Positions 1 through 6,448 of a stretch of 14,795 bases of DNA are shown here, one piece after another (within the stretch, counting starts at the first letter, position 1; every line of letters starts with the position of its first letter). Both the position numbers and the translations under genes were made by a program. The DNA comes from JASJBU01 sp039714735 (GTDB lineage Bacteria > Pseudomonadota > Gammaproteobacteria > Chromatiales > Chromatiaceae). Location of the stretch: the NCBI GenBank assembly GCA_039714735.1, contig JBDLIT010000103.1, positions 1 to 14,795 of the forward strand, given 5' to 3'. The notes under the pieces were generated by a model. That model ran no database searches. It was given only the letters and a program-made list of their open reading frames with translations, and was not told the DNA's origin.

Positions 1-1002
1 ATGGGTCAACATCGAGACATCCACCAAGGCGGCCGCCACCAGATCCGCCACCGGTACCGGATTGATCGCCACCGCCACTCCTTTGCCTATGCAATAGCTG
101 CTGATCACCCGCTGTCCCAGGGTACGGCGAGCCGTCAGCACCCGTTGCCCGACCTGGTCACTGAGTTGCCCCGCAAACAGGGAGGCGTTGAGAGCGGCCA
201 GGGTCTTGCCCTCGGTTTCCAGGATCTGCCAGAGCCGTTCCTGCACATTCGCGATATTGGGCGGTGGACGCCGCTCACTCCAGGTCTCGTTGCCGGCCTC
301 GTCCACCCGGATCACCTGTTGCATGGCCGGATCCGCCGCCGCAGTCACCACATTCTGGGCATCGACCAGGCCTTGTGTGTGACGCCGAATCGAACTCAGC
401 AGCGCATCCCGCTCATCCCGGGTATAGCGATCGGACTTGTTGAGGATCAACAGGACTGGACGGTGTTGCGCCACCACCGAGCGCAGGGCGTCGATCTCGG
501 TATCGGTCAGATCCCCATCCACCACGAACAACACCAGGTCGGATCGAGAGACCACCTCCCGGGCCAACTGCTCGCGGGATTCACCCTCCACCTCATTGAT
601 CCCCGGGGTATCGATCAGAAATACATTGCCCTCCTGGAACTCCCGCCACTGGCCGGTCTGGCTGGTGCGGGTCTCGCCATGCAGGGGGCTGGTGCTGAAG
701 CGCGCCTCCCCCAGCAAGGCATTCAGCAAGGCCGATTTACCCACGCTGACCCGGCCGAATGCCGCCAGATGCAGATGTCCCTGCTCCAGCTTATTCAGCA
801 TCTGTTCCACTTCCTGATAGTCTGAGGCCAGGGTCTCCCGCACATCCGCCGGCACCCGCTTGTCATGCAGCAACTCCTGCAGACTCTCCTGTGCGAGGGC
901 CAGGTGATCCGCGCTGTCGGTGCTACTGCTTGCTTCCGACCCGGCGGATCTCTTCCAGCGCCAGTTTTGCGTAATGTTGCGAAGACGCTTTGAGATCTTC
1001 AC
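1..1002 (-). CDS. DUF697-type GTPase, second of a tandem pair (3' end outside window)
   Basis: Partial gene; 334 codons are visible and the frame is open to the left edge. G-domain motifs are clear: P-loop GRVSVGKS at residues 83-90, DTPG at 131-134 and NKSD at 188-191. The visible end (about 290-334), with VISSYCIGKG followed by a hydrophobic run rich in Ala, Val and Pro, looks like the start of a DUF697 membrane-associated domain, as in YcjF-like GTPases. The start is a GTG at 1002-1000, chosen because AAGGAG (1015-1010) sits 7 bases upstream. This makes the gene overlap the 3' end of the upstream GTPase gene by 80 bases, so translation is probably coupled. The first 35 residues are basic and then Ser-rich, with no membrane segment. 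DUF697 GTPases are generally poorly characterised, so the cellular role is unknown. A later start, after the upstream stop, is possible but lacks a comparable ribosome site. Confidence 0.82.
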   Translation of the reverse strand, partial: MKISKRLRNITQNWRWKRSAGSEASSSTDSADHLALAQESLQELLHDKRVPADVRETLASDYQEVEQMLNKLEQGHLHLAAFGRVSVGKSALLNALLGEARFSTSPLHGETRTSQTGQWREFQEGNVFLIDTPGINEVEGESREQLAREVVSRSDLVLFVVDGDLTDTEIDALRSVVAQHRPVLLILNKSDRYTRDERDALLSSIRRHTQGLVDAQNVVTAAADPAMQQVIRVDEAGNETWSERRPPPNIANVQERLWQILETEGKTLAALNASLFAGQLSDQVGQRVLTARRTLGQRVISSYCIGKGVAVAINPVPVADLVAAALVDVSMLTH

Positions 1003-2419
1003 CTAAAGACTCCTTGAATTGATTGGCAACCTGCAGCGGATGCAACTCGCCCCGTGTGGCCAGGGAAGTGGCAACCCCGCGACCCAGGGCATCGAACAGA
1101 TAACCGTATGCTATGGCATGCAATATACCACCTGCCAGGGTGCCGGCCCCAGGAAAGGCCTTCAGGGCATTGCCGGCGATCGCCAGCATCAGCGTGGAAT
1201 GGCCCCGCACATGCTTCTGCACCAGCTCCAGCAGCAGCTCCACATCCACCTTGCGCACCGGAACCTCGTAAAGTTTCGATAGCGCCTTTACCATCTGGGT
1301 GGCGAGATAACCCTGGATCAGGATATCGGTCCCCGGGGTCATGGCGGCAACCGCGCCCACTATGGCCTTTTTAGCATAGCCGGAGACCAGCCTGTCCGCC
1401 TGCTCCTGCCGGTGACTGGCCAGGGCCTGGTCGAGCCGCCGGGAGACCAATACGAAGACCGCACTATCCCGCAACTGGTTAAGGGTTTCCGGATCACCGT
1501 CCAGATGGCGCTGGATGGCCAGGGTCAGCTCATCCACCTGGGGGGGGAGTTGCCGGATAACCTCTTCTTCGCTGCCGTCGGGCAGAATCCGCACCACCGA
1601 CCAGCGGCCACCGGAACTGATCGCCACCACCTCGGCCTCCCCCAGCCGCCCGACCTGCTGGCGCAGCCGCTCCTTGAGCAGTTCCAGCTCATCGGCGCGG
1701 TAAAGGTCGCTCTTGTTCAGGGCCAGGATCAGGGGCTTGCTCAGGGCCAGCAGCTGATTCAACTCCTCAACCTGGCTGCGGGTCAGGTCGCCTTCGCAGA
1801 CATAGACCACCAGATGGGCGCGCAGGGCCTCCTCCCGCACCCAGGCATCCTTCTCCCGACCCGGTTCGTCCAACCCCGGCATGTCGGTGAGCACCAGCCG
1901 ATCGCCGGCAGGGCTTGTCCAAGTGTACTCCCGCAGCTCCCGGGTGGTGCCGCCGGTGACATTCACCTCTGCCTGGGCATCCGGCAGCAGGGCCTTGATC
2001 AGGCTCGACTTGCCGCTGCTGATCTCGCCGAACAGGGCCAGATGGATCACTCCCGCCTCGCGTCTCTCCTGCAGCTGCACCAGTTCCTCTTCCGCCACGC
2101 TGGTATCCAGCTCGGCTTCCCGGGCGCTCTCCAGGCGGGATTCGACCTGCTCCATAGTAATGGGAGCAGGCTTTTCGGCGTTTTGTTCAGGGGTGGGCGG
2201 CTTGGGACGTAACAGACGGATCAGCACCCAACCCAATAAAAGAGAGAGGAGTCCCAGGCCACCCAACAGACTCCAGGCCAGCCAATTCGGCGCCTCCTGC
2301 AGATTGACATAGAAATTCAGCAGGGCATCACTCAGCAGCAGCGCCAGCAACAGAAACAGCAGAAACAGCACACCAACCCCGAGGATGAGCAGCAGACGGA
2401 CGGGGTGGATTTTTTGCAT
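923..2419 (-). CDS. Membrane-anchored DUF697-type GTPase, first of a tandem pair
   Basis: 498 residues. Two hydrophobic segments at about 8-30 and 46-70 should anchor the N-terminus in the inner membrane. A charged, probably coiled linker (about 86-122) follows. The G domain has the P-loop GEISSGKSS at 131-139, DMPG at 179-182, NKSD at 235-238 and a plausible G5 ISS at 267-269. The C-terminal part (about 345-455) has the hydrophobic, Gly/Ala-rich DUF697 pattern, with MTPGTDILIQGYLATQMVKA and a later AFPGAGTLAGGILHAIAYGY. GTP binding is well supported by the motifs; the substrate process is unknown. The ATG at 2419 is the only start that keeps the first membrane segment, though its ribosome site is weak. 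The gene overlaps the next GTPase gene, so the two probably form one operon and may act as a pair. It is transcribed away from the repeat-rich spacer at 2420-2731. Confidence 0.88.
   Translation of the reverse strand: MQKIHPVRLLLILGVGVLFLLFLLLALLLSDALLNFYVNLQEAPNWLAWSLLGGLGLLSLLLGWVLIRLLRPKPPTPEQNAEKPAPITMEQVESRLESAREAELDTSVAEEELVQLQERREAGVIHLALFGEISSGKSSLIKALLPDAQAEVNVTGGTTRELREYTWTSPAGDRLVLTDMPGLDEPGREKDAWVREEALRAHLVVYVCEGDLTRSQVEELNQLLALSKPLILALNKSDLYRADELELLKERLRQQVGRLGEAEVVAISSGGRWSVVRILPDGSEEEVIRQLPPQVDELTLAIQRHLDGDPETLNQLRDSAVFVLVSRRLDQALASHRQEQADRLVSGYAKKAIVGAVAAMTPGTDILIQGYLATQMVKALSKLYEVPVRKVDVELLLELVQKHVRGHSTLMLAIAGNALKAFPGAGTLAGGILHAIAYGYLFDALGRGVATSLATRGELHPLQVANQFKESLGEDLKASSQHYAKLALEEIRRVGSKQ
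1010..1015 (-). promoter_or_regulatory. Ribosome binding site inside the upstream gene
   Basis: AAGGAG on the minus strand, 7 bases before a GTG. It lies within the coding sequence of the upstream GTPase and decides the start of the second GTPase gene, giving the 80-base overlap. Confidence 0.6.
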
Positions 2420-2544
2420 ACTTGCCGTTTTGCCTGCTTTGTCAGAAGATCGGGTTAACTGGTTGACTGCCTCTATTATTTCACTCTCGACAGCAATTTA
2501 TCCAGTGCGTAGGGCGATGCCCCACGATCGAATATCAGAAAAAT

Positions 2545-2616
2545 GTAGCCTGGGTGCAACCCGGGTAACGACGTCGTATAGGTTTCCCGGGTTGCGTTAC
2601 ACTCCACCCGGGCTAC
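2545..2616. repeat. Large imperfect palindrome in spacer
   Basis: The left arm starts GTAGCCTGGGTG (2545-2556) and the right arm ends CACCCGGGCTAC (2605-2616), complementary except for one base. A second nested pair is exact: GCAACCCGGG (2556-2565) against CCCGGGTTGC (2586-2595). About ten unpaired bases on the right arm form a bulge. It looks like an extragenic palindromic (REP-like) element. It could also act as a structure between the TIR gene and the GTPase operon, but no T-tract follows on either strand, so a rho-independent terminator is not supported. Confidence 0.6.
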
Positions 2617-2620
2617 GCTG

Positions 2621-2654
2621 CTGTAGGGCGGAAAAGCGCAGCGCCTTCCGCCAA
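2621..2654 (+). repeat. 34-bp palindromic repeat, copy A
   Basis: Starts CTGTAGGGCGGAA and ends TTCCGCCAA. GGCGGAA (2627-2633) and TTCCGCC (2646-2652) are exact arms, with an inner GCGC/GCGC pair. The same 34 bases occur in opposite orientation at 4635-4668 with one mismatch. Together the copies bracket the TIR-FGE gene. Intergenic repeats of this kind are often numerous in a genome; only two copies are in this window. Confidence 0.75.
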
Positions 2655-2673
2655 TCCACTCAAACAATGTTCG

Positions 2674-2694
2674 CCAAGGGGCTCCGCCCCCTGG
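2674..2694. repeat. GC-rich hairpin downstream of the TIR-FGE gene
   Basis: GGGGC TCC GCCCC forms a perfect five-base-pair stem with a three-base loop, flanked by CCAA and TGG that can extend it imperfectly. It lies about 40 bases beyond the TIR-FGE stop codon. There is no T-run on either strand, so it is a weak terminator candidate. It is of interest because stem-loops commonly lie just downstream of variable regions of diversity-generating retroelements. Confidence 0.35.
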
Positions 2695-2731
2695 ACCCCC
2701 AAAGGGTAAAAGAGCAAAGAAAAAAGTGTAA

Positions 2732-4423
2732 TCAGTCCTGGGCGAGACGAAATCCGAGGTTGAAGTACCGTGCATCCGTCGTGCCCCTGTAGCGACCCGC
2801 CGAGCGGACGTTCCTCGGGTGGCCGCCCCAGGAGCCGCCACGCACAACCCGGTAGCTGCTGTCGTCGCTGCCGGCACACTGCTTTTCACTACCCCCATAA
2901 TTCTCGTCATACCCAGAACAGGTCCACTCCCAGACATTGCCATGCACCTCATGCAGCCCCCAGGGATTAGCGGGCAGGCTGCCGACGGGCACCGTCTTTT
3001 TACGATATTGCCCCATACTACTGTCCGCATAAGTGTAGTTGGCATCGTAGTTTGCCTTGTCGGCACTGACCCTGCCCTGGAAGCTGAAGGGGCCGCTGGT
3101 CCCCGCTCGTGCGGCATACTCCCACTCCGCCTCGGTGGGCAGGCGATGCCTCTGACCCGTCTTCGCGTTCAACTTCTTTAGATAATCCTGCACATCATGC
3201 CAGGAGACCTGTTCCACCGGGCAGTCATCACAGTCTTTGAAACGTGAAGGATTGTCACCCATCACCTCACGCCATTGCCGCTGGGTCACTTCGGTCTTGC
3301 CAATCTTGAATGCTTCCACACAGACCCGGTGCTGGAGTTCATTATTATACCGGCCCTTTTCATCGCCTGGACTACCCATCTGAAAGCAGCCCTCGGGGAT
3401 CTCGACCATATCTGGCAGTATGGCCGAACTGACGGCTGGTTCAGGTTTTGGTTTAGCTTTCAATAGGCCCTCGGCCGCCAATCTTACATCCACCAATAGC
3501 CAGCCACGCTGTACTTCGGAGAGCTGGCCTGATTGTGGAAATCCACGGCTCTCCTGGTATTGAGTGATGGCGTAGCGGGTCTTGGCGCCGGGTTTTCCGT
3601 CATTCGCACCCGCGTCGAAGCCGATGTCGTTTAGGGCTCTCTGCACTTCCTTCCATTCAGATTGGGAAAGCCCATGATCAGCAGGGGTAGGCTCACTCGC
3701 AGGAACAGGAGATTCGGCAGGCTCCGTACTCGGCGCCTCTACCGGCTTGGGTAGCGTCACCATTGCTTTCGGCGCTTCCACGAGCGGACTCTTCGGTTCC
3801 GGAACAGGTGGTGACACAGGCGCAGTCTTATCTATAGTCATCAACGCAATCAACAAGAGTACAACAGCGATGCCTCCCCCCAGCACGGAAATCATTTTGC
3901 CTAGTGATGGGGAACCGGTTGAGGGAACCCCAGGCTGACTGGGCTCTTGTTGTTGAGCATCAGGCGCTTCTGTAGCCTTATCCTGAGCCTCCTCTTCGGC
4001 GCTACTTTGTTCTTCCAAGACGATAGAGGGGGGCGGGCCGAGTAGGCCCGTTATATCGCTGACCAGCTTTTGAAAGGCCGGGTGAGATGTCTTGCCGTCC
4101 CAGTCGCTCAGGTTTGCCGCCTGGATACGTCGAAACGCCAGGGGCGGGCGCACCTCTTTGATCAGCACTGGCACCAGAATCCCCCGCTCTACCCCTTCAG
4201 TCGCTTCTGTGCGCACCCACCTCGAATTCACCGAGTGCTTGGACCAGAGCACCAAAACACAGCTGGCCGCTTCGATGGCCTGCTCTATGACCTCATCGAA
4301 AGTCTTGCCGGCCGGGATATGCGGATCCCACCAGACCGACCAGCCCTGCTGCTCCAGCGCCTTGGCCAGCCGCTCAGCAGAGGTGCGGTCTTCTCTGGCG
4401 TAACTGATGAAGATGTCGGCCAC
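2732..4423 (-). CDS. TIR domain / membrane segment / peptidoglycan-binding-like / FGE-lectin-fold protein
   Basis: 563 residues from a GTG at 4423. Residues 1-128 are a TIR domain: the start VADIFISYARED, WSVWWDPHIPAGKTFDEVI, then SRWVRTE, whose Glu73 matches the catalytic Glu of NAD-cleaving TIRs. An acidic linker (131-172) leads to one membrane segment (about 177-197) and a Pro-rich stretch. Residues 252-312 resemble PG_binding_1 (VQRALNDIGFDAG, AITQYQESRGFP). Residues 335-561 are an FGE-sulfatase/SUMF1 fold (MVEIPEGCFQMGS, VTQRQWREVMG, RLPTEAEWEYAARAG, HGNVWEWT, RVVRGGSW, GFRLAQD). The cysteines used by formylglycine-generating enzymes after RGGS are absent, so a binding role is more likely than catalysis. 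Inferred topology: TIR inside, FGE-like domain outside. The GTG start is preferred because the TIR begins there, AAGGA lies 12 bases upstream and a plausible promoter precedes it; upstream in-frame starts add no recognisable domain. No partner gene is adjacent. Confidence 0.87.
   Translation of the reverse strand: MADIFISYAREDRTSAERLAKALEQQGWSVWWDPHIPAGKTFDEVIEQAIEAASCVLVLWSKHSVNSRWVRTEATEGVERGILVPVLIKEVRPPLAFRRIQAANLSDWDGKTSHPAFQKLVSDITGLLGPPPSIVLEEQSSAEEEAQDKATEAPDAQQQEPSQPGVPSTGSPSLGKMISVLGGGIAVVLLLIALMTIDKTAPVSPPVPEPKSPLVEAPKAMVTLPKPVEAPSTEPAESPVPASEPTPADHGLSQSEWKEVQRALNDIGFDAGANDGKPGAKTRYAITQYQESRGFPQSGQLSEVQRGWLLVDVRLAAEGLLKAKPKPEPAVSSAILPDMVEIPEGCFQMGSPGDEKGRYNNELQHRVCVEAFKIGKTEVTQRQWREVMGDNPSRFKDCDDCPVEQVSWHDVQDYLKKLNAKTGQRHRLPTEAEWEYAARAGTSGPFSFQGRVSADKANYDANYTYADSSMGQYRKKTVPVGSLPANPWGLHEVHGNVWEWTCSGYDENYGGSEKQCAGSDDSSYRVVRGGSWGGHPRNVRSAGRYRGTTDARYFNLGFRLAQD
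2750..2836 (-). other. Candidate variable region (diversity-generating retroelement target) at the FGE C-terminus
   Basis: This covers the codons from GGSW to LGFR of the FGE-like domain. At the positions where lectin-fold retroelement targets vary, the codons are GGC, GGC, CAC, AAC, GGT, TAC, GGC, GCA, TAC, TTC and AAC (residues 533, 534, 535, 538, 543, 545, 547, 551, 553, 554 and 555). Apart from GCA, each can be derived from AAC or AAT by changing only adenines. The codons between them (CCG, GTC, CGC, TCG, GCG, CTC, GGA, TTT, CGT) are adenine-free framework codons. That is the signature of adenine-specific mutagenic homing. No template repeat or reverse transcriptase is present in the window, so the assignment is inferred. 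Confidence 0.45.
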
Positions 4424-4468
4424 GGCTTGTTGATTTCCTTGTAGTCGTTTGCTTGTGTTCCTTATCGA

Positions 4469-4496
4469 ATCATAACGAGTCGGTGAGGAAAGACAA
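4469..4496 (-). promoter_or_regulatory. Putative sigma-70 promoter of the TIR-FGE gene
   Basis: Minus strand TTGTCT (4496-4491), a 16-base spacer, then TATGAT (4474-4469), matching the consensus boxes at 4 of 6 and 5 of 6 positions. Transcription would begin near 4462, about 40 bases before the proposed GTG at 4423. This supports that start over the ATG at 4531 or the open frame further upstream. Confidence 0.4.
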
Positions 4497-4634
4497 AATG
4501 GGGAAATAGGGCTGAAACCCTTTTCCGCCATCCCGGCGCATGATAGAAGAGCGGATGTCGGCAAGGTTTGCCGGCCTACGGCTCTTGGTTTCAGCCATAG
4601 TTAAGCATTTTGAGATTGTGCCGGCTGCATCTGT

Positions 4635-4668
4635 TTGGCGGAAGGCGCTACGCTTTTCCGCCCTACAG
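4635..4668 (-). repeat. 34-bp palindromic repeat, copy B (inverted)
   Basis: Starts TTGGCGGAAGGCG and ends CCGCCCTACAG. It is the reverse complement of copy A at 2621-2654 with one mismatch (T for C in the centre). It lies in the spacer between the LolA-like gene and the TIR-FGE gene (4424-4742). Apart from the promoter and this repeat, I see nothing else in that spacer. Confidence 0.75.
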
Positions 4669-4742
4669 GGACGTAGGTCGTAGAGTCGAGTCTGGAACAG
4701 AGACCGAGGAGCAATTATCGGCCGCCCTACTTACCACATGCT

Positions 4743-5699
4743 TCAACGCCCCTTCTTTTTCAGGGTCCGTTCGGACCAGAACTTGTCCGGTAGATCCACA
4801 TTCTGCTGAATCGTGTTCCGCGGGATATACACCATGCTCTCCCGGCCGCTCTCGTGTAGCACCCCATAGATGTAACGGGGATAGGTAATGCGGGGGTCTT
4901 CATGCTCCATAGACTGCCAATCCACGGTGACGGTCTTGATCTTTTTCTCGTCCTTGAAATAGACCGTACGGTAGAGAGAAAACGACTGTTTGTCGATCTC
5001 ACTGATGTGGTAGTCATACCACCAGTTCTTGAGCTTGGTGCTGCTCTTCAAGCGATACACCGGCTTTCCCCGGTGCTCACACTGGGGGCCTGGCAGCCCC
5101 TTGGTGCGGCGACTCAACTCTGAGGGATCGAGTTCCATCACCGCCAAACAATCCTCGAGCAGCTCTTCACCCAATAGCTGATGTGTCTCATCTTCCGGTT
5201 TACGCAGTATCAACTCACCATAGGTCAGGGTTGTGCCGAACCAGAAATCCTGGGGGTCCGGTTCAAGGATGCGACGGATCTTGCGCAGGCTCGGCAACCA
5301 CATCAGCAAGTTCGAGCTCCGTTCCGGATCATGATAGTTGGTCAGCAGGACACCCGTTCCCTTCGACTTACCGGAGGTGAGTATCGCCATCCGGATCGAG
5401 GCAATAGCCGGATTCGCTGAGCTGTTGTTTATATAGGTTTCGAAGCTGCTAACACTGGGTCTGCTGCCTGACTTCCGCTTCTCCAGCGAGCCCCGGTTGA
5501 TGATCAATGCGGCCTCATCCTTGTTGCGCTTGCTCAACGCATTGCGCAGCAAACCGCTGTGAACCACAAGGTGCGCCTGTTGCGCGATCTGCTCCGCATT
5601 CAACGGGCCTTTCGGATAGGTCTGGGATGACTGTGCATAGACCGGCAGGCTCAGGCAGGTTATGGTGATGAATATCCAAAGGCTTCTTGAAGTTGGCAT
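4743..5699 (-). CDS. Exported LolA-like protein (outer membrane lipoprotein-sorting protein family)
   Basis: 318 residues from the ATG at 5699. Residues 1-22 (MPTSRSLWIFITITCLSLPVYA) form a typical Sec signal peptide with cleavage after Ala22. A TTG seven codons upstream would spoil the peptide's N-region. The mature protein, from about residue 88, resembles LolA-like single-domain proteins annotated as outer membrane lipoprotein-sorting proteins: LLMWLPSLRKIRRI, FWFGTTLTYGEL, then YFKDEKKIKTVTVDW and a C-terminal VYIPRNTIQQNVDLPDKFW. These form a half-open beta barrel that binds a hydrophobic ligand in the periplasm. Members often sit beside an RND/MMPL exporter, but none is in this window. 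There is no lipobox Cys at the cleavage site. It is divergent from the DUF1840 gene, with only 51 bases between the starts, so the promoter regions must overlap. The ligand is unknown. Confidence 0.75.
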   Translation of the reverse strand: MPTSRSLWIFITITCLSLPVYAQSSQTYPKGPLNAEQIAQQAHLVVHSGLLRNALSKRNKDEAALIINRGSLEKRKSGSRPSVSSFETYINNSSANPAIASIRMAILTSGKSKGTGVLLTNYHDPERSSNLLMWLPSLRKIRRILEPDPQDFWFGTTLTYGELILRKPEDETHQLLGEELLEDCLAVMELDPSELSRRTKGLPGPQCEHRGKPVYRLKSSTKLKNWWYDYHISEIDKQSFSLYRTVYFKDEKKIKTVTVDWQSMEHEDPRITYPRYIYGVLHESGRESMVYIPRNTIQQNVDLPDKFWSERTLKKKGR

Positions 5700-5750
5700 A
5701 TAGAGAATGTGCCACGACAAGCCCTGTCATTTCAAGTGAGGCGTCATCTA

Positions 5751-6059
5751 ATGTTGGTAACTTTCCACAGTCGATCCTATGCCGACATCACTATGTTTGG
5801 AGACGTCGCAGTACATCTTCTGCATCTCATGGGACACAGCGGCACAGTACCAAGCGCCATCATGGCTGATGACATACCCGCAGCGCTGGAGCGTCTCAAA
5901 CAGGCCGTCAAGGAAGCCGAAGCAACGGAGCCACCCAAGGAAACTCAAGATGACAAAGATTGCGAAAAAAGAGTGAGTCTGGCGCTCAGAGCACTGCCGC
6001 TGATCGAATTACTTGAAGCTGCTGTAGCTGAGAGTAGTGATGTTATGTGGCGTAATTAG
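5751..6059 (+). CDS. DUF1840 domain-containing protein
   Basis: 102 residues from the ATG at 5751. The N-terminal half matches what I know of the DUF1840 family: MLVTFHSRSYADITMFGDVA, then HLLHLMGHSGTVPSAIMADD and IPAALERLKQAV. A variable charged linker (about 52-70) is followed by a C-terminal helix, RALPLIELLEAAVA, ending in MWRN. The ATG at 5751 is chosen because family members begin at MLVTF and a GAGG lies nine bases upstream; an earlier ATG at 5709 would add 14 residues unlike the family. It is small and cytosolic, with no signal peptide or membrane segment. The function of the family is not known to me. It is divergent from the LolA-like gene and convergent with the zinc-ribbon gene. 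Confidence 0.85.
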   Translation: MLVTFHSRSYADITMFGDVAVHLLHLMGHSGTVPSAIMADDIPAALERLKQAVKEAEATEPPKETQDDKDCEKRVSLALRALPLIELLEAAVAESSDVMWRN

Positions 6060-6137
6060 TTGTCTACACATATCTCAACCGGAATGTGTAAACCTGGGCA
6101 CGGAAGGCATTGCGCTTTCATGTTTCCATTCTGGTTT

Positions 6138-6434
6138 TTATTTGAAGAGATCCTCCGCCGACTTCAACAGGTCATCCTCTGAAGTTTGTGCTGAACCTGA
6201 AACCTCGGGTGAGGTGGCTTCGAAGTAGCCACAGAAGTTGGCCCTTTCCTTGTCCAGCACTTCATCTGCAATGGGTTCCATGCATCTGTTGGGTCTGCCG
6301 GGAACATAGAAACGACAGTTTCTACAGACATGGGCGTATTTTCGGCAACCGGGACAGGTCGATTCCCGGTGATAGTCATTTTCGCCAAGCTGCTGTCCGC
6401 AGTGCCAGCAGCTACCTGTTATCTGATCACCCAT
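6138..6434 (-). CDS. Small zinc-ribbon protein, last gene of the minor pilin operon
   Basis: 98 residues. Eight cysteines form four pairs: C9/C12 (CWHC), C27/C30 (CPGC), C37/C40 (CRNC) and C51/C68. They are enough for two zinc sites. The best-ordered part is CRNCRFYVPGRPNRC followed by EVLDKERANFCGYFE. The last 27 residues are acidic, Ser-rich and probably disordered. There is no signal peptide. The start is supported by GGAG seven bases upstream of the ATG. The gene follows the mshP-like gene after 14 bases on the same strand, so it is probably cotranscribed with the pilins. I do not recognise a named family or function. A role in nucleic-acid binding or as a small adaptor would be a guess. 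The expression link to pili may be incidental. Confidence 0.75.
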   Translation of the reverse strand: MGDQITGSCWHCGQQLGENDYHRESTCPGCRKYAHVCRNCRFYVPGRPNRCMEPIADEVLDKERANFCGYFEATSPEVSGSAQTSEDDLLKSAEDLFK

Positions 6435-6448
6435 GATTCACTCCGCTG

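Noticed and set aside
1..825. Long plus-strand open frame of 274 codons, and another at 1412-2212
   Set aside because: They lie opposite the two GTPase genes, have low-complexity His/Gln/Arg-rich translations and no family features. The minus strand shows clear G-domain motifs.
2476..3117. Minus-strand open frame of 213 codons overlapping the 3' end of the TIR-FGE gene
   Set aside because: It overlaps the well-supported FGE domain in another frame and extends into the palindromic spacer. It has no recognisable domain.
2732..3430. Active formylglycine-generating enzyme or EgtB-type iron enzyme
   Set aside because: The cysteines expected after RGGS are Gly and Val here, and no His-x3-His-x-Glu iron motif is seen. 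Only the fold is supported.
4424..4564. N-terminal extension of the TIR protein from the open frame upstream of 4423
   Set aside because: The 47 extra residues are not TIR-like, a promoter candidate lies inside them, and the GTG at 4423 begins exactly at the TIR domain.
2732..5699. A multi-gene TIR-based anti-phage island
   Set aside because: No second defence gene, nuclease, SLOG/STING or cyclase partner lies nearby. The neighbours are a LolA-like protein and GTPases.
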